From Marinilabiliaceae bacterium UBA5213 (GTDB taxonomy: Bacteria > Bacteroidota > Bacteroidia > Bacteroidales > Marinilabiliaceae): DNA of 9,653 nucleotides. Made by a program: the position numbers and the translations under genes. The notes under the pieces were generated by a model. The model was not told where the DNA came from. It ran no database searches and was given only the letters and a program-made list of their open reading frames with translations. Below, piece by piece: positions 1 through 6,972 of this stretch; within the stretch, counting starts at the first letter, position 1, and each line of letters begins with the position of its first letter. The stretch is from NCBI GenBank assembly GCA_002412555.1, contig DHVH01000089.1, positions 1 to 9,653 on the forward strand. Direction: 5' to 3'.

Positions 1-61
1 TCAGAAGTGGGTGTTACTTACCGTCTCATGCACAACGACGGTAAGTAACACCCACTTCTGA
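1..61. repeat. Perfect fold-back inverted repeat at window edge
   Basis: Bases 1-25 are the exact reverse complement of 37-61, leaving an 11-base loop (26-36). The repeat may extend beyond the window. Read rightward from base 1, the top strand encodes S-E-V-G-V-T-Y-R-L-M-H-N-D-G. The leftward adhesin gene encodes the same S-E-V-G-V-T-Y-R and then derails to R-C-A-stop. So one coding stretch is present in both orientations. The simplest reading is a palindromic chimera at a contig end, with the true gene continuing as ...T-Y-R-L-M-H-N-D. A genuine hairpin terminator for the leftward gene is the alternative, but no T-tract can be seen because the window ends. Confidence 0.9.
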
Positions 62-1300
62 ATTTCCTAAGCGGATATTGGAAATCTGTCCTCCTTCACA
101 GGCATGGGAGCCGGTAACTGGCATGGAGTTAGCCACAATTGCCAATTCCACATTGGTCGGTGCCGACATGGCATAACACAGAGGATTGGAAGTCTCTTGC
201 ACCCTAAAAACAAAAGAACCCCCTTCGGTTACGGTGCGGTTATCCTCAACATTGTATCCATTGGTAGACATTCCTTCAGCAACCCCGTTTCGGATCCATT
301 GGTAATCAAGATTTACAGATGGATTGGGATGAATACTGCGTCCGCTAAGGTTAGTCGTGGCTCCTTCACACAAAGGAACTGTTCCTGCAGGAGCAATGCT
401 TGCAGTCAAACTGTAGGCGCCAACAGCCACTGGGTCAGAAGTAGCCACCAAAGTCCCCATAGGAACATCATAGGCACTCACCACATAATTACCACGTTGA
501 TTTATATCATCTAAATTAACTGAATAGGTTTGTCCACTTACAAAACTTCCATCCGGAAGCGTCCATTCATAGTAATATCCCGGAGAATAAGGAATAACCT
601 CCAAAACAAAGGTGCCAGTTGCCTGACACACAGAACCACCACCTATGACCTGGAGAGTAAGATTTTTTGAGACTTCTATTGAATTCGTCACTGAACGACA
701 CACACGACCGCTCACATTATGCGTGACCACCGAATAAGCAGAATAGATGGGCTGATCGTTTGTTGGGTTAAAGTTCCAATTGGAACTAGGGGAAGAAAGG
801 GGGCCATTGCTAACAACACCAGTTTGCACATTCCGATAATAATAGGCATAACTGGTACCATCAGGGGGTGTAACATTAAAAGGTACAGGATAGTCACTTG
901 CCCCCAACAGTACCGGATCAGTACTGCCATTGGATTCAAAGGTAAAGGCAGTGGCCGAAACCGGAGCCGTTATGGTATAAAAATATCGGTCACCATTATG
1001 CAGTCGAAATTCGGCCGTATAAGGTCCCGGACCTGAAAATCCACTTATTACAGCCAAATGTGAAGTGTTAGAGAAATCCAAACCTCCGGTGTTTACCCAG
1101 CTTCCTTTATCACGTAAGCCAGATGGAACACTGGGGTTGGTGGACAATAACTGATTGGAATTGACAATTCCACCAACGCAGGCGCCATCAAAACTGACAT
1201 TGAAATTCTTGGCATATGCAGACTGCTGAGCACCAAAAAGGAATGCGACCAGCACCAGTAATATAATAAGAATCCGAAAGCGTAAAAATCTTAATTCCAT
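26..1300 (-). CDS. Secreted Ig-like/PKD-type surface protein, 3' end truncated
   Basis: This is the N-terminal part of a probable large cell-surface or secreted adhesin-like protein; ligand unknown. The start at 1300 gives a clear signal peptide: basic M-E-L-R-F-L-R-F-R, a hydrophobic core at residues 10-23, and an A-Y-A cleavage site near residue 30. The rest is rich in Ser, Thr, Asn, Gly, Val and aromatics. It reads as successive beta-sandwich modules marked by cysteines: C201/C225, C311 (V-P-L-C-E-G) to C375 (N-P-L-C-Y-A), and a new module opening at C401 (A-C-E-G-G). The C-E-G...S-E-V-G-V-T-Y pattern matches repeat modules known from Bacteroidota multi-domain surface proteins, from memory of the family. 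The last three residues (R-C-A) and the stop at 26-28 lie inside the fold-back and are probably not real. The true protein would be longer, perhaps with a C-terminal sorting domain outside the window. No strong ribosome binding site is seen. Specific function cannot be assigned. Confidence 0.8.
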   Translation of the reverse strand: MELRFLRFRILIILLVLVAFLFGAQQSAYAKNFNVSFDGACVGGIVNSNQLLSTNPSVPSGLRDKGSWVNTGGLDFSNTSHLAVISGFSGPGPYTAEFRLHNGDRYFYTITAPVSATAFTFESNGSTDPVLLGASDYPVPFNVTPPDGTSYAYYYRNVQTGVVSNGPLSSPSSNWNFNPTNDQPIYSAYSVVTHNVSGRVCRSVTNSIEVSKNLTLQVIGGGSVCQATGTFVLEVIPYSPGYYYEWTLPDGSFVSGQTYSVNLDDINQRGNYVVSAYDVPMGTLVATSDPVAVGAYSLTASIAPAGTVPLCEGATTNLSGRSIHPNPSVNLDYQWIRNGVAEGMSTNGYNVEDNRTVTEGGSFVFRVQETSNPLCYAMSAPTNVELAIVANSMPVTGSHACEGGQISNIRLGNSEVGVTYRRCA

Positions 1301-1866
1301 AAGGCCTTACATATTGATGAAATGTAAACACTCTACTAAACTACTTAAAAAGTCCAATTTATCAGTCCTCAAAGCGCATTTTTGATAATAAATGCAGCAT
1401 CAACCGATCGGTCTGCCACTTTGTTAATTAATTATAAACCAACACGTTTGTTGCAAAGCGAAAATTGAACCACAGTGGTGAACATTCTTACGCAAAACCA
1501 TTATCAAAAGTTAGCGAAACCGGCATAAAAAAAACAGGTTTAAGTAGCACTAACACATCTATTTTCGGCAAGCGGGTGACAGTCAACCAACAACAAAGCT
1601 GTAATTTTAATCTACAAAAACTCAAACTTCACCATCACAAACAGACCATTCACCAAATTGTTTCGAATAAAAAAAATGTTGACAAAATTCATACACCGAG
1701 CCAACAACTTACAGATTATAACTCCGTATAAGACAAAAGAGCGCCAAAATGAAAAACAAACTTAAGCTAACAACCGTTAATAGCTGATTTATTAATACTT
1801 AACAACAATACATCAGGCACAAAACACCCCTATCAAATTATCATTGCTTTAAAAATATTTCTATAT
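1301..1866. other. Divergent AT-rich intergenic region
   Basis: This 566-base spacer separates the leftward adhesin gene from the rightward glutamate dehydrogenase gene, so it should hold both promoters. It is AT-rich. A 10-base perfect palindrome, ACCGATCGGT, lies at 1403-1412 and is a possible but unproven operator. The only clear promoter element is at the right end (1862-1869). No convincing TAnnTTTG box was found for the leftward gene. An 88-codon open frame at 1465-1731 starts with TTG, has low-complexity Lys/Asn/His/Gln composition and is not considered a gene. No RNA gene was recognised. Confidence 0.6.
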
Positions 1867-1869
1867 TTG
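1862..1869 (+). promoter_or_regulatory. Probable Bacteroidota -7 promoter box for gdhA
   Basis: TATATTTG is an exact match to the Bacteroidota -7 consensus TAnnTTTG. The -33 element is weak: ATTG at 1843-1846 is only 15 bases upstream, closer than the usual 19-21. If this box is used, transcription starts near 1875. That would exclude the TTG at 1867 as start codon and leave a short leader before the ATG at 1885 or 1894. Confidence 0.5.
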
Positions 1870-1884
1870 AACAACCAAATAAAC

Positions 1885-3231
1885 ATGCCAACTATGGATA
1901 CAAAGTTGAAAGCCTTTATGGATAACGTCCGGATGAAAAACCCAGGCGAAGATGAATTTTTACAAGCCGTTCAGGAGGTGGTGGAAACCATCTGGGACTT
2001 TTATATGCAAAACCCCCAGTACCAGAAAGCCAAAATCCTGGACCGTATGGTGGAACCAGAGCGGGTGATCATGTTCCGTGTGCCTTGGGTGGACGATAAG
2101 GGCGACATCCAGGTGAACCGTGGATTTAGAATTGAATTCAACTCAGCCATAGGCCCTTACAAGGGTGGATTAAGATTTCACTCCAGTGTCAACCTCAGCG
2201 GATTAAAATTTTTAGGCTTTGAGCAGACTTTCAAGAACAGTCTGACCTCCCTGCCCATGGGCGGCGGTAAAGGAGGATCTGATTTCAATACCCGTGGCAA
2301 ATCCGACATGGAAATCATGCGCTTTTGCCAGTCGTTCATGAGTGAACTGTACCGCCACATTGGTCCGAATACCGACGTACCTGCCGGCGACATTGGCGTT
2401 GGCGGTCGCGAAATAGGTTATATGTTTGGCATGTATAAAAAACTGCGCAACGAGTTCACTGGTGTATTCACCGGTAAAGGACGAGAGTATGGCGGCAGTC
2501 TGGTGCGCCCCGAAGCCACCGGTTTTGGTGCCATCTATTTTGTGAGGGAGATGCTGGCCTTACGAAATGAAAGCATGGCAGGCAAAACTATCGCCCTTTC
2601 AGGCTTTGGCAACGTGGCCTGGGGTGCTGCCCTTAAAGCCACTGAGCTGGGCGCCAAAGTGGTGACCATTTCCGGGCCCGACGGTTACATCTATGACCCG
2701 GAGGGTCTTTCAGGAGATAAGATCCTGTACATGCTGGAACTGCGCGCCTCCAACATGGATGTGGTGCAACCTTATGCCGAAAAATATGGTGTGCCATTTT
2801 TTGCCGGCCAGCGACCATGGCAACAAAAAGTGGATATTGCCATTCCTTGTGCCATCCAGAACGAACTCAACGAAGCCGATGCCCGAACCCTTATCGCCAA
2901 CGGTTGTTATTTGATTGCAGAGGCTTCCAATATGGGCTGCACGGCAGAAGCGGCCAACCTGGCGACCAAAAATATTTTGTTTGGACCTGGAAAAGCGGTG
3001 AATGCCGGCGGTGTGGCGGTATCGGGACTGGAAATGAGCCAGAACAGCATGCGCATCGACTGGACCCGCGAAGAAATTGATGCCAAACTCAATCAGATAA
3101 TGGTGAATATTCACAATACATGTGTTAAATTTGGGCAGGAACCCAATGGCAAAATCAATTACATCAAGGGAGCCAATATTGGCGGCTTTGTAAAGGTGGC
3201 AGAGGCGATGATGGCGCAGGGGGTGGTGTAG
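1885..3231 (+). CDS. gdhA: Glutamate dehydrogenase, hexameric small-subunit type, probably NAD-preferring
   Basis: Catalyses reversible oxidative deamination of glutamate to 2-oxoglutarate and ammonia in the cytoplasm, linking amino-acid and carbon metabolism. From ATG 1885 the protein has 448 residues, normal for the family (about 445-450); ATG 1894 (445 residues) is equally possible. The frame stays open back to TTG 1867, which lies inside the promoter box. The N-terminal substrate domain (about 50-195) carries the family landmarks: G-P-Y-K-G-G-L-R-F (K93), the K of E-Q-T-F-K-N-S-L-T (K117), P-M-G-G-G-K-G-G (K129), and P-A-G-D-I-G-V-G-G-R-E (catalytic D169). The Rossmann domain begins S-G-F-G-N-V-A-W-G (F241) and continues S-G-P-D-G-Y-I-Y-D (P265, D266). 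From memory, these residues match the NAD-dependent enzyme of Clostridium symbiosum (F238, P262, D263) rather than NADP-type E. coli GdhA, which has S-G-S-G-N-V. The C-terminus has K-A-V-N-A-G-G-V and ends A-M-M-A-Q-G-V-V, as in the family. Family assignment is near certain; the cofactor is inferred. Confidence 0.96.
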   Translation: MPTMDTKLKAFMDNVRMKNPGEDEFLQAVQEVVETIWDFYMQNPQYQKAKILDRMVEPERVIMFRVPWVDDKGDIQVNRGFRIEFNSAIGPYKGGLRFHSSVNLSGLKFLGFEQTFKNSLTSLPMGGGKGGSDFNTRGKSDMEIMRFCQSFMSELYRHIGPNTDVPAGDIGVGGREIGYMFGMYKKLRNEFTGVFTGKGREYGGSLVRPEATGFGAIYFVREMLALRNESMAGKTIALSGFGNVAWGAALKATELGAKVVTISGPDGYIYDPEGLSGDKILYMLELRASNMDVVQPYAEKYGVPFFAGQRPWQQKVDIAIPCAIQNELNEADARTLIANGCYLIAEASNMGCTAEAANLATKNILFGPGKAVNAGGVAVSGLEMSQNSMRIDWTREEIDAKLNQIMVNIHNTCVKFGQEPNGKINYIKGANIGGFVKVAEAMMAQGVV

Positions 3232-3247
3232 TCAACTAATTAACGCG

Positions 3248-3422
3248 AATTACACTAATTTTAAGATGGTAAAAGGTCGTTAGATTTTTAGGTAAAAGCA
3301 AGTCGCTGATTATAAATCAATTACAAATAGACGGCGAAATCACAACCACCTACAAATCAGGCAAATAAAAAAGTTTAACGAACTATTGAAATTATAATTC
3401 GTGAAAAAAAATTAGTGCAATT
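3248..3422. repeat. Long-range intergenic inverted repeat
   Basis: AATTACACTAATTTT (3248-3262) and AAAATTAGTGCAATT (3408-3422) are inverted copies with one mismatch over 15 bases, about 145 bases apart, in the AT-rich spacer between gdhA and tatD (3232-3483). A related half-motif, AATTCGTG, lies just before the right copy (3396-3403). No clear terminator for gdhA and no exact TAnnTTTG box for tatD was found in this spacer. The repeats could be two opposed copies of a dispersed intergenic element; this is inference. Confidence 0.6.
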
Positions 3423-3483
3423 GACTACGTCGATCTTCGATTCATGGACTATTTTGTTTTTCAATATTAAAGGGAATTGCTTA

Positions 3484-4257
3484 ATGATAGACAGTCATTC
3501 ACACATTTATTTAGAACAATTTGATAAAGACAGAGATGCAACCATAGAGAGGGCCCGCAATGCGGGCCTCTCGCGCATACTGCTACCCAACGTTGACAGT
3601 AGCACCATTGATGCCATGCTGGATGCTGAGAAGGCCTATCCCGGTGTCTGCCACGCCATGATGGGATTGCATCCCACATCGGTAAAAGTGGACTTCCACG
3701 AGCAGCTCAATGTGGTAGAACAGTGGCTGAACAAAAGGACCTTCATAGCCATAGGCGAAATTGGCATGGATCTATATTGGGACACCGCCTTTAAAAAGCA
3801 ACAGCAAGAGGTTTTGGCCACTCAGCTAAAGTGGGCAGCCGAGAAGGAAATGCCGGTAGTCATCCACACACGGGATGCCTTTCCCGAAATATTTGAAGTC
3901 TTTGAAAAGCATTACGACAGTCGGCTCTCCGGTGTGTTTCACAGCTTTACGGGTGAGTTGGAGAATGCCCGGCACATTCTTCAAATGCCCAACTTTTATC
4001 TGGGCATTAATGGCGTGGTGACCTATAAGAACTCCACATTGCCGCAGGTGCTCGGAGAAGTTGGCTACGACCGGTTGCTATTGGAGACCGACGCTCCCTA
4101 TTTGCCTCCGGTACCGTATCGCGGCCAACGCAACGAACCCGCGTATGTAGCTTACACTCGGGATAAAATAGCGGATATTTTTGGCGTGACCGCCGGACTT
4201 GTTACAGAAAAAACCTCCCAAAACGCCCAAAAACTTTTCAAGCTGCCCAAGGACTAA
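3484..4257 (+). CDS. tatD: TatD-family metal-dependent hydrolase (DNase)
   Basis: A TIM-barrel metallohydrolase of the TatD family, cytoplasmic. Members such as E. coli TatD and YcfH are reported as Mg-dependent 3'-5' DNases; the exact substrate here is unknown. The start is ATG 3484 (M-I-D-S-H-S-H), giving 257 residues, the usual length. The upstream extension to TTG 3415 adds a non-family N-terminus and is rejected. A-A-A-G-G-G-A lies about 9 bases before the ATG. Metal-site motifs are all present: D3-x-H5-x-H7; E92 in I-G-E-I-G-M-D; H128 in V-V-I-H-T-R; H153 in G-V-F-H-S-F-T-G; D203 in L-E-T-D-A-P-Y-L. The Y-R-G-Q-R-N-E-P segment (212-219) is also typical. A GC-rich hairpin falls inside the early coding region (3547-3572). 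The gene is followed after 29 bases by ansA and is probably co-transcribed with it. This pairing does not make a functional link obvious. Confidence 0.93.
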   Translation: MIDSHSHIYLEQFDKDRDATIERARNAGLSRILLPNVDSSTIDAMLDAEKAYPGVCHAMMGLHPTSVKVDFHEQLNVVEQWLNKRTFIAIGEIGMDLYWDTAFKKQQQEVLATQLKWAAEKEMPVVIHTRDAFPEIFEVFEKHYDSRLSGVFHSFTGELENARHILQMPNFYLGINGVVTYKNSTLPQVLGEVGYDRLLLETDAPYLPPVPYRGQRNEPAYVAYTRDKIADIFGVTAGLVTEKTSQNAQKLFKLPKD

Positions 4258-4286
4258 GCAGGATAAAGACCTAATAAAACAACTCT

Positions 4287-5312
4287 GTGGAAGAAAAACT
4301 ACTCATCATCTATACAGGCGGTACCATTGGTATGGTGAAGGATCCGGAGACCAACTATCTGAGGGCCTTCGATTTTGAGAATATTTACCAGTGGGTGCCT
4401 GAATTGAAGAAATTCCACTTCCATGTGGAGAGCATTTCCTTTTCTCCGGTAGTAGATTCGTCCATGATGGATCCGGAAATATGGATCAAGCTGGCCACCA
4501 TCATCGAAGAGAACTACCATCGATACATCGGCTTTGTAGTACTCCACGGCACCGACACCATGGCCTATACCGCCAGTGCCCTGAGTTTTATGCTCCACAA
4601 CCTCAACAAACCGGTTATTTTCACAGGAAGCCAGCTGCCCATGGGTGCCATCCGCACCGACGGCAAAGAGAATCTGCTCTCAGCACTGGAGATCGCATCG
4701 GCTCAGAAAAACGGACAACCCCTGGTACCTGAGGTCTGTATTTATTTTCAGGATAAGCTTTTCAGAGGCACCCGCACCACCAAGTACAATGCAGAGCATT
4801 TTCATCCTTTCAGATCAGACAACTACCCGGCACTGGCCGAGGTGGGCATTCACATCAAATACAACTACCCGTATATCAGATATGCGAGTGAGGAAGGCCA
4901 TTTTTTTGTCACCAAAAAAATGGATACAGCCATTGCACTCATAAAAATATTTCCCGGCATCACCCCTTGGGTGCTCAATGCCTTGCTGCAAGCGGCCGGC
5001 ATCAAAGCAGTCATCCTTGAAACCTACGGCTCGGGCAACGCGCCGACCCATAAATGGTTCATAGATGCACTGGAGAATGCTGTTAAAAGAGGGTTAATTA
5101 TTGTTAATGTAACACAATGTTTAGCAGGAAGTGTGGAGATGTGGCGCTATGAAACAGGCATTCACTTGTCCGGAATTGGCATCATTAGCGGGCACGACAT
5201 GACCACGGAAGCCGCGATAACAAAGGTAATGTACCTGTTGGCCAACTGTAGCAGTCTGGACGAAATTAAACAAAACATGAACAAATCGTTAAAGGGCGAA
5301 ATAAGTATATAA
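4287..5312 (+). CDS. ansA: Type I (cytoplasmic) L-asparaginase, GTG start
   Basis: Hydrolyses L-asparagine to aspartate and ammonia in the cytoplasm. The protein has 341 residues, close to E. coli AnsA (338), with no signal peptide, which separates it from the periplasmic type II enzymes. The first active-site motif is Y-T-G-G-T-I-G-M (nucleophile T13). The second is H-G-T-D-T-M-A-Y-T-A-S-A-L (T89, D90). The catalytic Lys is K166 in R-G-T-R-T-T-K. V-T-Q-C-L-A-G (C278) corresponds to the region around the allosteric site of E. coli asparaginase I, from memory. The start is GTG 4287 by elimination: an in-frame TAA sits at 4275-4277, no other usual start lies between, and the next ATG (residue 16) would remove the T-G-G-T-I-G motif. 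There is no clear Shine-Dalgarno sequence. Downstream is a 339-base spacer, so the transcript probably ends before exbB, though no terminator hairpin was recognised. Confidence 0.95.
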   Translation: MEEKLLIIYTGGTIGMVKDPETNYLRAFDFENIYQWVPELKKFHFHVESISFSPVVDSSMMDPEIWIKLATIIEENYHRYIGFVVLHGTDTMAYTASALSFMLHNLNKPVIFTGSQLPMGAIRTDGKENLLSALEIASAQKNGQPLVPEVCIYFQDKLFRGTRTTKYNAEHFHPFRSDNYPALAEVGIHIKYNYPYIRYASEEGHFFVTKKMDTAIALIKIFPGITPWVLNALLQAAGIKAVILETYGSGNAPTHKWFIDALENAVKRGLIIVNVTQCLAGSVEMWRYETGIHLSGIGIISGHDMTTEAAITKVMYLLANCSSLDEIKQNMNKSLKGEISI

Positions 5313-5651
5313 GAAATTTGCATTAACCATATTTTTTGTAATTTGCACGCCTTAACGCGCAGGATGAAAACCGACCAATCAAACGCAACCACCTGTAATA
5401 AAGATAAATTTATCATGCGCAAAACCACAACAGGAATTCTACTGCATAAATAAAAAAAGCAGCCAGAGTGAATACCGACACGTTAACCATTGTCACACGA
5501 TCATAGGCCAAGCAACAAAATGTAATTTAAATATTTGTTTTTCGCAAATGATACGTTTATTTTTGTCTTTAGAGTTTTAAGAATATCCACAATAGGAATA
5601 TTAAACATTGAGTATTAACAAACCAATACAAATTCAAATTAAGAACAGATT
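5313..5651. other. Intergenic region between ansA and the exb operon
   Basis: This 339-base spacer contains the exbB promoter (5534-5565) and about 80 bases of untranslated leader. Near its left end, TTTG (5317-5320) and GTAATTTGCAC (5338-5348) resemble a second, imperfect Bacteroidota promoter. Just after it is a 29-codon open frame (5364-5453) with no adequate ribosome binding site. That frame is not called as a gene. A small RNA from this stretch cannot be excluded, but nothing structural supports one. Confidence 0.6.
5534..5565 (+). promoter_or_regulatory. Bacteroidota-type promoter of the exb operon
   Basis: TTTG at 5534-5537, a 20-base spacer, then TATTTTTG at 5558-5565. Both boxes match the Bacteroidota primary sigma consensus (TTTG, 19-21 bases, TAnnTTTG) exactly. 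Transcription would start around 5570-5575, leaving a leader of about 80 bases before exbB. The match is the strongest promoter in the window. Confidence 0.8.
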
Positions 5652-6464
5652 ATGAAAAAGCTATTTGCGTTTTTAGCAGTTTTTGGGATGCTTAATTTTG
5701 CAGGGGCATCAGCCATTTTTGCTCAAGAGGAGGGATCGGCCACCACGGAAGCACAATCCGAAGCCGTAGTAGAAGAAGTTGTACAGCCAGTTAGCCAGGT
5801 GGACGAAGAAGCCTTAGCACAGGAAGAGCAAGGTATCCATAAACAGATTAAATCAAAATTTATTGAAGGTGGTGCTGTGTTCATGAGTTTCGTACTTTTG
5901 GCACTGATTTTTGGTTTGGCCATATGTATTGAAAGGATTATTTATTTGAACCTTTCTACTACCAACACTAAGAAATTACTGCAAAACATTGAAGAAGCCC
6001 TCCAGGAAGGTGGCGTTGAGGCAGCTAAAGAAGTTTGCCGTAACACCCGCGGACCAGTAGCCTCTATTTTCTATCAGGGACTAGACCGTTACGACGAAGG
6101 TATTGAAGTTATTGAAAAATCAGTGATCGCCTATGGATCTGTTCAAATGGGTCTATTAGAAAAAGGTCTTACCTGGATTTCATTATTCATCGCCATCGCT
6201 CCTATGCTTGGTTTCATGGGTACCGTAATTGGTATGATTGACGCATTTGACAACATCCAGGCCATGGGTGACATTTCTGCATCTGCAGTTGCGGGAGGTA
6301 TTAAAGTGGCCTTGATTACTACAGTATCTGGTTTGATCGTAGCCATTATCCTACAGGTGTTTTACAACTATATCGTTTCAAAAATTGACGGTATTGTAAA
6401 CACCATGGAAGATGCTTCTATCTCCTTGCTGGATATTTTGGTAAAATATAACATGAAAAAATAA
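5652..6464 (+). CDS. exbB: MotA/TolQ/ExbB-family proton channel protein
   Basis: Channel-forming inner-membrane subunit that, with ExbD, converts proton-motive force into work, classically to energise TonB and outer-membrane transporters. The protein has 270 residues. The N-terminus is signal-peptide-like (M-K-K-L, hydrophobic 4-23, A-I-F-A at 21-24), followed by an acidic Glu-rich, low-complexity stretch (26-60). Predicted helices: TM1 about 74-96, TM2 about 172-194, TM3 about 214-240. The family core A-P-M-L-G-F-M-G-T-V-I-G-M-I (183-196) supplies pore Thr191. The last helix has A-L-I-T-T-V-S-G-L (T223/T224), also characteristic. The cytoplasmic domain lies between TM1 and TM2 (about 97-170). 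It is the first gene of a four-gene operon, with nine bases to the next. TolQ or another energy-transducing complex is possible, since no tonB or tolA is nearby; the symbol is by family. Confidence 0.93.
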   Translation: MKKLFAFLAVFGMLNFAGASAIFAQEEGSATTEAQSEAVVEEVVQPVSQVDEEALAQEEQGIHKQIKSKFIEGGAVFMSFVLLALIFGLAICIERIIYLNLSTTNTKKLLQNIEEALQEGGVEAAKEVCRNTRGPVASIFYQGLDRYDEGIEVIEKSVIAYGSVQMGLLEKGLTWISLFIAIAPMLGFMGTVIGMIDAFDNIQAMGDISASAVAGGIKVALITTVSGLIVAIILQVFYNYIVSKIDGIVNTMEDASISLLDILVKYNMKK

Positions 6465-6473
6465 GACAGAATT

Positions 6474-6920
6474 ATGACCAAGCTTTCAAATGTATTAAGC
6501 ATTGTGTTATATGCCATTTTGGCGATAACACTTGTTTTCGCCGGTTTGTTTTACTTCGGAGGTGAAATAGCAGGAACTACCTACTATACACCTGCTTATA
6601 CCGAGTCTTTCATCAACTGGGGAGTAGCATTGGTAATAGGAACAACTGTCATCACCCTGCTTTTTGAGATTGTCAGACTAATTACCAATCCCAAAAATGC
6701 GGTACGTTCTTTGGTATCTATTGCACTTATAGCACTGGTAGTGTTTATCGCTTATACTTTGAGCGATGCTACCATTCTGAACTTGCCTGGATACGAAGGA
6801 TCAGATAACGTTCCTTCGATGCTAATGCTTTCGGACACATTCCTATACACAATGTACTTTTTATTTGGGGGTGCTTTTTTAACCATCATCTATACAGAAG
6901 TATCCCGTATGTTCCGATAA
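6474..6920 (+). CDS. Conserved four-helix membrane protein of the exb operon, function unknown
   Basis: I recognise the position and type of this protein but not a function: a small hydrophobic protein encoded between exbB and exbD is common in Bacteroidota. It has 148 residues with four predicted transmembrane helices at about 8-28, 47-69, 79-97 and 121-141. Short loops include Y-F-G-G-E-I-A-G-T-T-Y-Y-T-P (27-40), basic N-P-K-N-A-V-R (72-78) and acidic L-P-G-Y-E-G-S-D (104-111). Glu65 and Glu142 lie in or at the end of membrane segments and could matter in a proton-driven complex; that is speculation. There is no signal peptide beyond the first helix. It starts nine bases after exbB and lies 52 bases before exbD, consistent with co-transcription. 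An accessory or assembly subunit of the ExbBD motor is the natural inference. Confidence 0.85.
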   Translation: MTKLSNVLSIVLYAILAITLVFAGLFYFGGEIAGTTYYTPAYTESFINWGVALVIGTTVITLLFEIVRLITNPKNAVRSLVSIALIALVVFIAYTLSDATILNLPGYEGSDNVPSMLMLSDTFLYTMYFLFGGAFLTIIYTEVSRMFR

Positions 6921-6972
6921 CCATAAAAGGGCTGCATTGTGCAACTCTTAAATGATAAAATATTAGTATTCT

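Noticed and set aside
104..514. 136-codon rightward open frame
   Set aside because: Lies antisense to the adhesin gene, which has a signal peptide and Ig-like features; its own product is low quality and resembles no family.
1403..1412. 10-base palindrome ACCGATCGGT as an operator
   Set aside because: Single copy, no known matching regulator, and not placed next to a recognised promoter; mentioned only within the intergenic entry.
1465..1731. 88-codon rightward open frame in the divergent spacer
   Set aside because: TTG start, no ribosome site or promoter, and a Lys/Asn/Gln/His-rich product expected from AT-rich noncoding DNA.
1749..1787. 12-codon reading frame (M-K-N-K-L-K-L-T-T-V-N-S) before gdhA, possible leader peptide
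   Set aside because: It lies upstream of the predicted gdhA promoter, has no amino-acid bias typical of attenuation, and no terminator/antiterminator pair follows.
2178..3114. Leftward and alternate-frame open frames inside gdhA
   Set aside because: They are shadows of a highly conserved enzyme coding sequence.
5364..5453. 29-codon open frame upstream of exbB with a promoter-like sequence before it
   Set aside because: The -7 box is imperfect, the AGG before ATG is too close to act as a ribosome site, and the peptide has no recognisable character.
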